Source: Treponema_C sp050320395
GTDB taxonomy: Bacteria; Spirochaetota; Spirochaetia; Treponematales; Treponemataceae
Length of the DNA: 64,000 nucleotides
Assembly: GCF_050320395.1 (NCBI RefSeq)
Contig: NZ_CP144459.1
Coordinates: 2,356,001-2,420,000 of the forward strand
Reading direction: 5' to 3'
The notes under the pieces are model-generated. The model ran no database searches. It worked only from the letters and a program-made list of their open reading frames with translations, and had not been told where the DNA came from. Positions 8,975-18,063 of this stretch are shown here, one piece after another. The position numbers and the translations under genes are program-made. Position 1 is the stretch's first letter, and every line of letters starts with the position of its first letter.

Positions 8975-9835
8975 TTACAGCTCTGCGATTTCCTCTTCGG
9001 ACAAACCGGTAACCTTTGAAATTAAGTCAATGCCGAGATTTTCAAGCCTCATAAGCCGTGCCGTTTCCAGGGCTTTTTGGCGGGCGCCCTCTTCCAAGGC
9101 TATTTCACGTTCTTCTTCTCTTTGAACCGCTATATCGGTTGCGTAATCGTATTCCGCCAACAACATATTCATTACCTCCCGTGATTTGCGCTCCAAGTAC
9201 TCTTTAAGTATATCATTATTTATACATTCCTGTACAGCTTTTTCAAAGCCTTTTTCCCTGTCAAGCTTGAGGTGTTTTCGCACCGTGTCTACAAACAAAC
9301 TGTACTGGGCAAGCGGTCTACACTGCTCAAGAATTGTATGTGCTTTATCCTGATTGATATTCACCACCTCGACAATGAGTTCAAGGTTCGGTTGTGAGCC
9401 GGCCGTCATAAAAGCGTCGGAAAGTTTTAGCGTTTTATATTCCGGAACGTCTTCTTCACCGTTGTAAAAGACAAAGAACTCAGGTGTCGGAATTTTAACC
9501 AAACGGCGTAAATACTTATCACGCGGATTTTGTATTTGCTCATACAAACGGACGACATATTCCAAAAACCGAAACGGCATATTCAGATTGACCGTTGATT
9601 GATGCTCCGCAAGTACAATGATTTTGTTATCCACAAGAAAAGACACATCGTTATAAAAGTTCATATACAGGATTTGCTCCAATCTGATATGACGCAGCTC
9701 GCAGTCGAGTGTCAGTTGTGTTCCGTTCAATGCGTTATATAGTGACAAAAAGTTTGACTTTGCCGACTTGTCCGCTCCGAATAAATCCGCGAACACCGAA
9801 TCCTTATAAGTCCGTTTTGGCTTAGTTTGCGGCAT
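8975..9835 (-). CDS. Rpn family recombination-promoting nuclease (putative transposase)
   Basis: A 286-residue protein of the Rpn/YhgA-like PD-(D/E)XK family (Transposase_31-like). The N-terminal KDSVFADLFG segment, the nuclease motif around DVSFLVDNK and AEHQSTVN (Glu77, Gln79) and the following MPFRFLEYVVRLYEQ helix are typical. The C-terminal third is a charged coiled helix (YATDIAVQREEER) ending in a short hydrophobic helix-turn-helix-like tail. Relatives promote RecA-independent recombination in E. coli and cut DNA in vitro. The ATG has a strong AGGAGG-type site. A hairpin element lies directly upstream (9869-9970), and a damaged second copy lies at 34766-35481. Confidence 0.85.
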   Translation of the reverse strand: MPQTKPKRTYKDSVFADLFGADKSAKSNFLSLYNALNGTQLTLDCELRHIRLEQILYMNFYNDVSFLVDNKIIVLAEHQSTVNLNMPFRFLEYVVRLYEQIQNPRDKYLRRLVKIPTPEFFVFYNGEEDVPEYKTLKLSDAFMTAGSQPNLELIVEVVNINQDKAHTILEQCRPLAQYSLFVDTVRKHLKLDREKGFEKAVQECINNDILKEYLERKSREVMNMLLAEYDYATDIAVQREEEREIALEEGARQKALETARLMRLENLGIDLISKVTGLSEEEIAEL

Positions 9836-9868
9836 AACGTCCTCCCCTCCTTTTGTCTTGTGTACTTT

Positions 9869-9970
9869 CCGCCATGGACGGCGGCAAAAGCCTCATGTTG
9901 CCCGACGTTTTAGGCGGCCTCCCGCCTAAAACTTGTCGCATAACATCGCACAGGACGTGCGATGTTATGC
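9869..9970. repeat. Three-hairpin element, copy next to rpn and thrS
   Basis: Three successive inverted repeats: CCGCC/GGCGG (9869-9884), GTTTTAGGCGG/CCGCCTAAAAC (9907-9932, 11 perfect pairs) and GCATAACATCGCAC/GTGCGATGTTATGC (9938-9970, 14 perfect pairs). The CGACG before hairpin two and TTGTCG after it resemble the GCGATG and CTCGTC linkers of the better copies. It lies between rpn and the thrS promoter, which starts 3 bases later. Confidence 0.65.
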
Positions 9971-9972
9971 CG

Positions 9973-10001
9973 TTGACACTCTTTTGTGAACGCTATATGC
10001 T
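9973..10001 (+). promoter_or_regulatory. Leaderless promoter of thrS
   Basis: Perfect -35 TTGACA (9973-9978), a 17-base spacer and -10 TATGCT (9996-10001). The ATG at 10010 begins 8 bases after the -10 box and has no Shine-Dalgarno sequence. Confidence 0.65.
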
Positions 10002-10009
10002 GTACTATT

Positions 10010-11764
10010 ATGGAAAACGAGCAAAAAAACGATAAACTTTATACTATCCGCCACAGCACGGCGCACGTTATGGCCGAAGCGGTGTTAAAACTTTTTCCCG
10101 GTTCCAAGGTCGCCATCGGGCCTGCAATCGACACGGGATTTTATTACGACTTCGATTTGAGCCGCCCCATTAAAGAAGAAGATTTGGGCGAAATCGAAAA
10201 AGAAATGCGGCGCATTTTATCAACCCCGCACGATTTTGTAAAAAAAGTCGTAAGCCGCGATGAAGCTTTGAAGTTGTTCGCGGGCCAAGACTATAAAATC
10301 GAGCTTATCAACGATTTACCCGAAACCGAACAAATATCGATTTACACCAACGGCGATTTTACCGACTTATGCCGCGGCCCTCACGTCGCAAATACCAAAG
10401 AAATAAACGCCCAGGCTTTTAAGCTTTTAAAAACTGCAGGCGCTTATTGGCGCGGAGACGTAAAACGTCCCATGCTTACCCGCATTTACGCGCTGTCTTT
10501 TGAAAAGCCGAACGATTTAAAAGCCTATCTTACGATGCTCGAAGAAGCCGAAAAGCGCGATCACCGCAAAATCGGCAAGCAGTTGGATTTTTTCCATATA
10601 GACGAAGAAAATCCGGGGCAAATCTTTTGGCACCCGAACGGCTGGACGGTGTACCGTATAATCGAAGATTACGTGCGCGAAAAAATCAAAGCGGACGGTT
10701 ATGTGGAAGTAAAAACCCCCTACGTTATGCCGCGTTCTTTGTGGGAACGTTCGGGGCACTGGGCAAAGTATCAGGAAAATATGTTTATCACCGAAAGCGA
10801 AAAGCGCCTTTTTGCCCTTAAACCGATGAACTGTCCCGGACACGTTGAGATTTTCAAACAGCACATACGCTCGTACAAGGATTTGCCCCTGCGCATGGCC
10901 GAATTCGGCTCCTGCACGCGAAACGAAGCTTCCGGCGCCCTTCACGGTATTATGCGCGTACGCGGCTTTGTGCAGGACGATGCGCACATCTTTTGTACCG
11001 AAGCTCAAATCGGCGAAGAAGTGGCGCGTTTTTGCCGCCTTTTAAAAGATATGTATAAGGATTTCGGCTTCGGCGAAGATAAGATTCTCGTTAAATTTTC
11101 AACGCGGCCGGAATTGCGCGTCGGTACCGACGAGGTATGGGACAGGGCCGAAAAAGCCTTGGAAGACGCGACAAAGGCAGCGGGCTTAAGTTACGAATTA
11201 CAGCCCGGAGAAGGCGCTTTTTACGGCCCTAAACTGGAGTTTACCCTTGTAGACGCTTTGGGCCGCGGATGGCAATGCGGTACGATCCAAGTCGACTACC
11301 AGCTTCCGTCGGCGGAACGCTTAAATGCCGAATATGTCGGAGAAGATAACATCAAGCACCATCCGGTTATGCTTCACCGCGCGGTTTTGGGGTCTTTGGA
11401 ACGCTTTATCGGCATTTTGATTGAAAACTACGCGGGCGCCCTTCCCGCATGGCTGCAATATGAGCAGGCGGTCGTTATTCCCGTTTCTCCTGCGGCCGAG
11501 ACTTACGCAAAAGAAGTGTTCGAAAAAATCAAAGCGGCCGGTATCCGCTGCGATATAAATCTCGGAAGCGACCGCATAAACGGCAAAATAAAAACCGCCC
11601 AGCTAAAAAAAATACCCTATATGCTGGTTGCAGGCGAAAAAGAAGCCGAAACTGCGAGCATTGCCGTGCGTTTCCGCGACGGCCGCCCCCAAGAGCTTAT
11701 GAAGGTTGAAAACTTTATCGCCTACGTAAAAGAAAAGGTTGAAACCCGCTTCGCCGGCATTTAG
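10010..11764 (+). CDS. thrS: Threonyl-tRNA synthetase lacking the TGS domain
   Basis: Class II synthetase of about 584 residues that charges tRNA-Thr. It opens directly in the editing domain (RHSTAHVMAEAV) and lacks the roughly 60-residue TGS domain found in most bacterial ThrS. Catalytic features are present: MNCPGH zinc ligand, motif 2 FGSCTRNE with RVRGFVQDDAHIF, and VMLHRAVLGSLERF near motif 3. The anticodon-binding domain occupies about the last 100 residues. I chose ATG 10010 over GTG 9986 because the promoter -10 box lies between them. The shortened form is, to my knowledge, usual in spirochaetes. Confidence 0.92.
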   Translation: MENEQKNDKLYTIRHSTAHVMAEAVLKLFPGSKVAIGPAIDTGFYYDFDLSRPIKEEDLGEIEKEMRRILSTPHDFVKKVVSRDEALKLFAGQDYKIELINDLPETEQISIYTNGDFTDLCRGPHVANTKEINAQAFKLLKTAGAYWRGDVKRPMLTRIYALSFEKPNDLKAYLTMLEEAEKRDHRKIGKQLDFFHIDEENPGQIFWHPNGWTVYRIIEDYVREKIKADGYVEVKTPYVMPRSLWERSGHWAKYQENMFITESEKRLFALKPMNCPGHVEIFKQHIRSYKDLPLRMAEFGSCTRNEASGALHGIMRVRGFVQDDAHIFCTEAQIGEEVARFCRLLKDMYKDFGFGEDKILVKFSTRPELRVGTDEVWDRAEKALEDATKAAGLSYELQPGEGAFYGPKLEFTLVDALGRGWQCGTIQVDYQLPSAERLNAEYVGEDNIKHHPVMLHRAVLGSLERFIGILIENYAGALPAWLQYEQAVVIPVSPAAETYAKEVFEKIKAAGIRCDINLGSDRINGKIKTAQLKKIPYMLVAGEKEAETASIAVRFRDGRPQELMKVENFIAYVKEKVETRFAGI

Positions 11765-11806
11765 GTTTGCACGAGGCGGCTTAAAAGAGCGTAAAAAGAG
11801 GTTAAT

Positions 11807-13591
11807 ATGAATATTCCCGAACGTATTGCCGCCCTGCGGCAAAAGATGAAAGAATGCGAGTTTGACGCATATATTATCCCCTCATCCGACCCGCACCAAA
11901 ACGAGTATTTGCCGGCACCCTATAAAACCCGCGAATTTATGTCCGGCTTTACCGGCTCGGCAGGTACCCTGCTTGTAACCGCAGACAAGGCGGGCTTGTG
12001 GACGGACGGGCGCTATTTTTTGCAAGCCGAATATCAGCTTAAAGGAAGCGGCATAACCTTGTTCAAAATGGAAGAACCGGGTATTCCGACACTGAACGCT
12101 TTTCTTAAATCCGAATTCAAGGCGGGTGCCAAAATCGGTATGGACGGAAAGGTTGTTTCTCTTCAAAACTACGAGGCTATGCAAAAAGAACTTGAGGGCA
12201 TGGAACTCGTTACCGGGCGCGACCTTGTAGGCGATGTTTGGAAGGATCGCCCCGAACCCGTATTAAGCGAAGCCTTTATTCTCGGTAACGAATATGCGGG
12301 AAAAAGCGCCTCCCAAAAAATCGCCGAAGTACGGGCGGGCCTCGCCGAAAAAGGGGCGGACGCAACCCTTATCGGTTCTTGCGAAGACGTGTGCTACCTT
12401 TTTAACATACGCGGAAACGACATTCCCTGCAATCCCGTCCTTATTTCATACGCATTGATTGATAAGACGCGGGCCGTTCTTTTTATAAACGAAAAACAAA
12501 TCAATGGCCAAGTACGCTCATTTTTGGAAAAAGAGGGCGTTACCGTCGCCCCCTATGAAGCGGCTTTTTCCGAAGCGGAAAAACTCAAAGGAACTGTTTA
12601 TATCGACAGCGCACGCACCAACGTCTATGTACGCTCAAAAATAAAAGCGCGCATTGTACAGGGCTTAAACATAAGTTCGGTTATGAAGGCTTCAAAGAAC
12701 GAAACGGAATTGCGCAACTTCGATATAGCGATGGAAAAAGACGGGGCTGCAATGGTAAAAATCCTTAAATGGATTGAAGACAATGTCTCGGCATATGCCG
12801 CCGGTACGGCAAACAACCCCGGAATCAGCGAATACGATGTGAGCACAAAGCTTTTGGAGTTCAGAGCCGAAGGAAAGGACTTTATCGAAGCGAGTTTTGA
12901 AACCATCAGCGCATACGGGCCGAACGCGGCAATCGTTCACTATGCCCCCGCCGAACAGGGAAGCGCGCTTTTGGAACCGAAAGGCTTTTTGCTTTTGGAC
13001 AGCGGCGGCCACTATATAAACGGCACCACCGATATTACGCGTACCGTTCCGCTCGGCCCCCTTACCGCACAGGAAAAAGAAAGCTACACCCTCGTCCTTC
13101 AATCTCATATCCGCCTTGCCCTCGCTCAATTTAAAGCGGGTGCAGCAGGCCTTTCCCTCGACACGATAGCCCGCCTTCCCCTGTGGGAGCGCGGCATGGA
13201 TTACAATCACGGAACGGGACACGGGGTCGGCTATCTTTTGCCCGTACACGAAGGGCCGCAGTCGATTTCAAAGCGCCCTATCAACGAAGCGCTCAAACTT
13301 GGCATGGTTACTTCAAACGAGCCGGGCTACTATGCGGCGGGGAAATACGGTATCCGTATCGAAAACCTGATTGTAACCGTTCCGGCGGAAAAAACCCGGT
13401 CGGGAGAATTTTACCGCTTTAAGACGATTACCCTTTGCCCGATAGACACCGGGCCCCTTGTGCCCGGCATTTTGTCGCAAAAGGAAATCGACTGGCTCAA
13501 TGCCTACCACGAAGAAGTGCGCACGCGGCTTTCGCCCTATTTGGACGAAGAACACCGTCTGTTTTTGGAAGAAAAAACAAAGAAGCTTTAG
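11807..13591 (+). CDS. M24 family aminopeptidase P (Xaa-Pro aminopeptidase)
   Basis: A 594-residue cytosolic metallopeptidase that removes N-terminal residues before proline. Two creatinase-like N-terminal domains are followed by a pita-bread domain with its metal ligands: Asp in LLLDSGGHY and TTDITRT, His in GTGHGVGYL, and Glu in SNEPGYY and RIENLI. Length and the extra C-terminal segment match the three-domain aminopeptidase P type rather than the short PepQ type. The ATG has AAAGAGG upstream. It lies 42 bases after thrS and may be co-transcribed; tRNA-Leu lies convergently downstream. Confidence 0.88.
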   Translation: MNIPERIAALRQKMKECEFDAYIIPSSDPHQNEYLPAPYKTREFMSGFTGSAGTLLVTADKAGLWTDGRYFLQAEYQLKGSGITLFKMEEPGIPTLNAFLKSEFKAGAKIGMDGKVVSLQNYEAMQKELEGMELVTGRDLVGDVWKDRPEPVLSEAFILGNEYAGKSASQKIAEVRAGLAEKGADATLIGSCEDVCYLFNIRGNDIPCNPVLISYALIDKTRAVLFINEKQINGQVRSFLEKEGVTVAPYEAAFSEAEKLKGTVYIDSARTNVYVRSKIKARIVQGLNISSVMKASKNETELRNFDIAMEKDGAAMVKILKWIEDNVSAYAAGTANNPGISEYDVSTKLLEFRAEGKDFIEASFETISAYGPNAAIVHYAPAEQGSALLEPKGFLLLDSGGHYINGTTDITRTVPLGPLTAQEKESYTLVLQSHIRLALAQFKAGAAGLSLDTIARLPLWERGMDYNHGTGHGVGYLLPVHEGPQSISKRPINEALKLGMVTSNEPGYYAAGKYGIRIENLIVTVPAEKTRSGEFYRFKTITLCPIDTGPLVPGILSQKEIDWLNAYHEEVRTRLSPYLDEEHRLFLEEKTKKL

Positions 13592-13612
13592 AAATTAAAA
13601 CTCCGATTTTTG

Positions 13613-13695
13613 TACCGGCGAAGAGACTTGAACTCTTACACCCTCGCGAGCAATAGATTTTGAGTCTATCGTGTCTACCATTCCACCACGCCGGC
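13613..13695 (-). tRNA. tRNA-Leu (anticodon CAA)
   Basis: An 83-base class II tRNA. The acceptor stem GCCGGCG pairs with CGCCGGT (one G-U). The anticodon loop reads CTCAAAA between ATAGA/TCTAT arms, giving anticodon CAA. The T arm carries GTTCAAG, and a long variable arm precedes it. The discriminator is A73, as in leucine tRNAs. CCA is not encoded. Confidence 0.92.
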
Positions 13696-13755
13696 ATACC
13701 GGAACAACCGGATACAAGACATTAGCATACTTTAAAAAAAAAGTAAAGGCCCCTG

Positions 13756-15135
13756 TCAGTCTTTTTCCAAGCGCCTGCATTCAAAGTAAAAGCGTTTTTC
13801 GCTCGCCTCCCCCATCGAAAAACTTTTGCGCGGCAAAGAACCGTATTTTTCCACGGTTGTAAAAAAGCTCGCTTTTTCTATAGGCGGAAGAAGGACTGCC
13901 GTTTTATCATGCTCTCGTGCAAGACGGAGAACGTCTTCGGCACCGTGTATATAATCGATTAATTCTTTATTTCCCGTAGTAACGCAGCTTGTTTCGCACT
14001 TTTGCCCGATAAGCGTATCCAAAACGGGCTGTAAGGCGCTTACCGCAAGACAGTCAAGTTCAACACTCAAACTTAAAAATCCGTCTTGCGCGGAAGCAAA
14101 GCCGAACACAGCCGTTTTGCCGGCAGAAGAGGCGGTTTTTTGCATCAAATCGCTTTCGGATGCGCATACTTCAAGTTTTCCTCCCAGCTTCGATTGCACA
14201 AAGGATGCAAGAGAGCGTGCATTTTCTTCAAATACGATGCGGTGAATCGGTTCAAAGGTCAGCCCTTCATCATAGAGGTTTACAATTTCAACCAGGGCAT
14301 AGCGGCAAGGATGATTTTCCAAGCCCTGAGGAACCGCTATACTTCCGTTTTGCTCAATACCGCCGCGGCTTTTTTTAAGCTCGTCCCATACGGCCTTTGC
14401 CGTTGCAAGCGAATGATTTCCGTCTCCGACGGCAAACATAAATACATTGCCTGCACTGTCGATATTTTCGGCGGCTATTGAAGCAAGCGCTTTTTCCATA
14501 TGAAAAAGGGCATCCGCTGAAGAGACTGCCCTGCCGCTTATATGCCCCGCCCCCATCATCAGCTCGACATCGTAAAGGGGGCCGCCTTCGCGCTTTGCAA
14601 TTTCACCGGTTTTTTCTATAAAAGAACACTTCTTATCGTTAACCAAAAGCATAATATGCGGACTTTCAAGCGGAGCGTTCTTGCGGATTGCAATACGCGG
14701 CGGAATGCGCGACACGATGGTCGCTTCGGTTGCGCGGATCTTCGCCTTGGTGCCGCTTTTCCATTCATAATCTTCCAAATCTATAGAGGCAACAAGGCCT
14801 TTGCGAAGGCGCCCGTAAGCGGTGGTACGCTCGACGTAGATAAAGGCGTTAAGGGGGGGAGCAAAAACACCGCCTCCAAGGTAGTCTTTCATCCTGGTCT
14901 GTATTGAAGACACGGCTTTTTCTTTTTCGGCTTGAGATAATTCGTTTAAATAAATCTCGGGTAAAATAATGTGCAAAGCCGAAGGCTTTCCCTCCGCAAT
15001 GCGTGCGGCTTCCGTCCAATAGGCCTTATCCTGCGTATATTGGTCGCAGGCGACTACCGCCCAGGCACTCGTTTTTTCGGCGGCGGGGAGTAAAATCTCC
15101 GGCATATAAAGTCCGTATTTTTTAAAAATATCCAT
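13756..15135 (-). CDS. DUF1015 family protein
   Basis: About 459 residues, cytosolic, of the conserved DUF1015 family. Typical features are the early WAVVACDQYT segment, a central DGNHSLATAKAVW segment with GDGNHS, and the C-terminal half ending in a short basic tail. No enzymatic role is established for the family that I know of. I chose ATG 15135 rather than the upstream 15270, because the latter would run through the divergent rpoN promoter and gene start. The ATG has no ribosome binding site and lies 6 bases after a TATACT box, so a leaderless message is likely. Confidence 0.8.
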   Translation of the reverse strand: MDIFKKYGLYMPEILLPAAEKTSAWAVVACDQYTQDKAYWTEAARIAEGKPSALHIILPEIYLNELSQAEKEKAVSSIQTRMKDYLGGGVFAPPLNAFIYVERTTAYGRLRKGLVASIDLEDYEWKSGTKAKIRATEATIVSRIPPRIAIRKNAPLESPHIMLLVNDKKCSFIEKTGEIAKREGGPLYDVELMMGAGHISGRAVSSADALFHMEKALASIAAENIDSAGNVFMFAVGDGNHSLATAKAVWDELKKSRGGIEQNGSIAVPQGLENHPCRYALVEIVNLYDEGLTFEPIHRIVFEENARSLASFVQSKLGGKLEVCASESDLMQKTASSAGKTAVFGFASAQDGFLSLSVELDCLAVSALQPVLDTLIGQKCETSCVTTGNKELIDYIHGAEDVLRLAREHDKTAVLLPPIEKASFFTTVEKYGSLPRKSFSMGEASEKRFYFECRRLEKD

Positions 15136-15141
15136 AATTCG

Positions 15142-15174
15142 AGTATACCGTAAAAAAAATAAGTATGCTATACT
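15142..15174. promoter_or_regulatory. Divergent -10 boxes of DUF1015 gene and rpoN
   Basis: On the minus strand TATACT (15147-15142) ends 6 bases before the DUF1015 ATG. On the plus strand TATACT (15169-15174) serves rpoN, which has a normal AAGGAGG site. The boxes are 21 bases apart, so the two promoters probably compete for polymerase. Confidence 0.55.
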
Positions 15175-15194
15175 TTGATCATAAGGAGGAACGG

Positions 15195-16667
15195 GTGGCC
15201 GCAATGCGCCTCGATTACAGTCAACAGCTTCAGCAAACAATGCGCTTGTCGCCGCGCATGATTCAGGCAATCAATTTGATTGCCATGCCCATAGAAGATT
15301 TGCGTGAGCATATCTACGAAGAAGCCGAAAAAAATCCCGCCATCGAAATAGTAAAAGAAAGCGGCCGTTCCGTTCACTCCGAAATCTTTCGGAGCTCCGA
15401 AAGCCGAAGGAAAGGTACGGGAAGTTCGGCCGAAAGCGACGCATGGCAGGCCTTTATGGAAAGCGCGCCCGCTCATTCCGAATCGCTGCAGGAACATTTA
15501 TTGTCGCAGTTATCGCTTTTGCATTTAACCGACGACCAACAGCGTATAGGGGAGCGTATTATTCAAAACCTGAATTCTCGCGGCTATCATAACACACCTC
15601 CCGAATCTCTGCTTACCGTAGACGACCCCTTGAGCCTTTTAAACGAAATGCTGCATATCGTCCGCCGTCTGGATCCTCAAGGAACGGCCTGTACCGATTT
15701 ACGTGAAAGTCTTTTTGTACAGGCGGAATTGAAAATCGATGCGGCAAACGAAAATCGCAGCGAAGAGCCGTCAAACGGCGAAAAAAAAGAAAACGAACTT
15801 GCCCTGCTTATTTTAAAGTCGCATTTCGACATCCTTGAAAAAAAACGCAGTACCCTCATGTGCAAAACCCTGAACGAGCGTAAGGTTGCATGCTCTCAGG
15901 AAGAGTTCGACAAGGCTTTGGCATTTATACGAACGCTCGATCCCTTTCCCGCACGCCAGTTTTCCGAAGCGGGAACTTCCATCCAATTTGCGGTACCTGA
16001 AATCGCCGTACGCCGTGTAAACGAACGGGAAAGCGCCGAAAGGAAGTCCGCCTTTGTTATCGAGTTTATCGGACAGGGCATACCCGAAATCGCCGTTTCT
16101 CCCGTATACAAGGAACTTTCCGAACAAGGCACCGATATTGCATCGCGGCAATTTGCCGATAAGGCGGTACGGGAAGCGCACAATTTTATACAAAACATCC
16201 GCTTACGCAATAAGGCCGTATATTCGGCAGCCGAAGCAATCGTGCGCCGTCAATACGATTTTTTCGATAAGGGACCGGGTAATTTACGTCCCCTTCGCAT
16301 GAAAGATATAGCCGAAGAAATAGGAGTTCATGAAACAACCGTTTCCCGCATTGCAAACGGAAAATACCTGCAATGCGAATGGGGACTGTTTGAAATAAAA
16401 CATTTTTTTACGAACGCCCTCGAACGTCAAGGCGGACAGGATGCCGAAAGTGCACAAAAAACGCCGCGTCCCGCCCCCTCTTCTCAAGAAGCCGTAAAAC
16501 ACCGTTTGCGTGAAATTATCGAAGAAAGCGAAAAAAAAGGCGGGAAAAAGCTTTCCGATTCAAAACTTGCCGAACTGCTCGGCAAGGAGGGTATTTCGAT
16601 TGCGCGAAGGACAGTTGCAAAATACCGTAATGAGCTTAATATAGAATCTTCATTTGACCGATTATAA
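15195..16667 (+). CDS. rpoN: RNA polymerase sigma-54 factor
   Basis: About 490 residues. The N-terminal region I (SQQLQQTMRLSPRMIQAINLI) that contacts activators, the core-binding region, the helix-turn-helix (MKDIAEEIGVHETTVSRI) and the RpoN box (ARRTVAKYR) are all intact. Sigma-54 needs an AAA+ activator to open promoters with -24/-12 elements; none is encoded in this window. I chose GTG 15195 because AAGGAGG lies 5 bases upstream; ATG 15204 is the alternative. A candidate target promoter lies at 20503 in front of another sigma gene. Confidence 0.93.
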   Translation: MAAMRLDYSQQLQQTMRLSPRMIQAINLIAMPIEDLREHIYEEAEKNPAIEIVKESGRSVHSEIFRSSESRRKGTGSSAESDAWQAFMESAPAHSESLQEHLLSQLSLLHLTDDQQRIGERIIQNLNSRGYHNTPPESLLTVDDPLSLLNEMLHIVRRLDPQGTACTDLRESLFVQAELKIDAANENRSEEPSNGEKKENELALLILKSHFDILEKKRSTLMCKTLNERKVACSQEEFDKALAFIRTLDPFPARQFSEAGTSIQFAVPEIAVRRVNERESAERKSAFVIEFIGQGIPEIAVSPVYKELSEQGTDIASRQFADKAVREAHNFIQNIRLRNKAVYSAAEAIVRRQYDFFDKGPGNLRPLRMKDIAEEIGVHETTVSRIANGKYLQCEWGLFEIKHFFTNALERQGGQDAESAQKTPRPAPSSQEAVKHRLREIIEESEKKGGKKLSDSKLAELLGKEGISIARRTVAKYRNELNIESSFDRL

Positions 16668-16699
16668 AAGTCGGTGTATACTGTACTCAGGAGGAAGGC

Positions 16700-16990
16700 A
16701 TGGACATAACAATCAATGCGGTAGGTTTTGAGCTTGACAAAGATCAGTCCGATTTAATTGCAAAAAAACTTGAACGTATCAAGTACGCTGAAGATTTACT
16801 CGTCGACGTACTTTTTAGGGTCAAAGAAGATAAAAAGTATATTTTCGATACAACGCTTAATTTCCGCTGGGGTATGACGGCCCATGTTTCTACGGAGGAT
16901 TATGAGTTTGCATCGGGCTTAAATAAGCTTACGGATATGCTTGACCAAAAAATTAAAAAAGAAAAAGATAAAATCCAACAGAAAACATAA
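16700..16990 (+). CDS. hpf: Short-form ribosome hibernation promoting factor
   Basis: A 96-residue protein of the HPF/RaiA (YfiA) family, which binds the small ribosomal subunit in stationary phase. The beta-alpha-beta pattern and the DITINAVGFELDKD start match the family; the C-terminal ribosome-dimerising domain of long HPF is absent. A strong AGGAGG precedes the ATG. It lies 32 bases after rpoN, an arrangement also common in proteobacteria, where hpf follows rpoN. Confidence 0.85.
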   Translation: MDITINAVGFELDKDQSDLIAKKLERIKYAEDLLVDVLFRVKEDKKYIFDTTLNFRWGMTAHVSTEDYEFASGLNKLTDMLDQKIKKEKDKIQQKT

Positions 16991-16995
16991 AGCGG

Positions 16996-17024
16996 TTGAA
17001 AATTTTTGCCGTTAAGTGTATAGT
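16996..17024 (+). promoter_or_regulatory. Leaderless promoter of hprK
   Basis: -35 TTGAAA (16996-17001), 17-base spacer and -10 TATAGT (17019-17024). The hprK ATG at 17030 begins 5 bases later with no Shine-Dalgarno sequence. Confidence 0.6.
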
Positions 17025-17029
17025 TCTGT

Positions 17030-18019
17030 ATGGCTGAAAAAAGTTTTACCGTTTTGGATCTTCTCGATTTCGACTTAAAAGGCCACAATTCGCTCAATCT
17101 GCGCTGCCTGTGCGGAAGGAGCGGGTTGGGCAGGGAGATTACCCTGCCCGATTTAAACCGCCCCGGTCTTGCCCTCTCCGGTTTTTTCGAATCTTTCGGC
17201 TACCAAAGAGTGCAGGTTTTCGGACGCGGAGAAACCGCTTATTTGGAAAAATTAATCCAAGGCGGCATACTCGATAACGTACATCACTTATTTTCCTACC
17301 ATATTCCCTGCTGTGTATTTACTCACAACCTCGTGCCGCCGAAGGTATTTACCGGCCTTGCAGATGCGGCCGGCTGTCCGGTTTTGCAAACGGACCTGGA
17401 GTCGACCGATTTTTCCGGACGCTTACTGCGCCTCTTTTCCGATATCTTTGCGCCGCGAAAAAGCATTCACGGGGTTCTGGTGGAAGTATACGGCATAGGT
17501 ATCATCATCCTCGGTGATTCGGGCGTCGGAAAAAGCGAAACCGCTCTTGAATTGGTACACCGCGGACACCGCCTCGTTGCCGACGATATCGTAAACATCC
17601 GCTGTGTAAACGGAAACGTTCTTTTGGGACAAGGCGCAAACAAAATGATAAGCCACCACATGGAAGTACGCGGTTTGGGTATCATCAATATTCAGCAATT
17701 ATACGGCGTCGGCGCCATTCGAGAGCAAAAAGAAGTGCAAATGGTTGTCAAACTTGAAGAATGGGACGCCCAAAAAGTCTACGACAGGCTCGGTACGAGT
17801 CAAAAAACCGAAGAATTGCTCGGCGTAAAGATACCCGCCTTGGAAATTCCGGTAAAACCCGGACGCAATATTCCCATCATTTTGGAAACCGCGGCTATGA
17901 ACGAGCGTTTGAAAACAATGGGATACCACTCGGCACGCGATTTTAACCAAAACGTGCTGCGTTGGATAGAAAGCGGAGAAGCACAAACCGCCTCACACGG
18001 CGGCTATGATTCATATTGA
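17030..18019 (+). CDS. hprK: HPr kinase/phosphorylase
   Basis: A 329-residue bifunctional enzyme that phosphorylates HPr on Ser46 and removes the phosphate. The P-loop GDSGVGKSETALELV and the family signature EVRGLGIINIQQLYGVGA are intact; the N-terminal domain resembles the MurF-like domain of the family. The HPr gene follows after 44 bases and LexA and HolA genes follow on. No enzyme I or sugar permease is in view, so HprK-HPr may act as a regulatory pair rather than in sugar uptake, as proposed for other spirochaetes. Confidence 0.92.
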   Translation: MAEKSFTVLDLLDFDLKGHNSLNLRCLCGRSGLGREITLPDLNRPGLALSGFFESFGYQRVQVFGRGETAYLEKLIQGGILDNVHHLFSYHIPCCVFTHNLVPPKVFTGLADAAGCPVLQTDLESTDFSGRLLRLFSDIFAPRKSIHGVLVEVYGIGIIILGDSGVGKSETALELVHRGHRLVADDIVNIRCVNGNVLLGQGANKMISHHMEVRGLGIINIQQLYGVGAIREQKEVQMVVKLEEWDAQKVYDRLGTSQKTEELLGVKIPALEIPVKPGRNIPIILETAAMNERLKTMGYHSARDFNQNVLRWIESGEAQTASHGGYDSY

Positions 18020-18063
18020 CAGGCGCTCCGGCCTTTATGCCGGTTTGCCCGGAGGAGTTTACT

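Noticed and set aside
9853..10035. Small ORF across the hairpin element upstream of thrS
   Set aside because: It runs through perfect palindromes and the thrS promoter and has no protein-like features.
10627..10650. TGGCAC as a second sigma-54 promoter inside thrS, and likewise at about 36412 in ackA
   Set aside because: The distance between GG and GC is wrong, and both lie within coding sequence.
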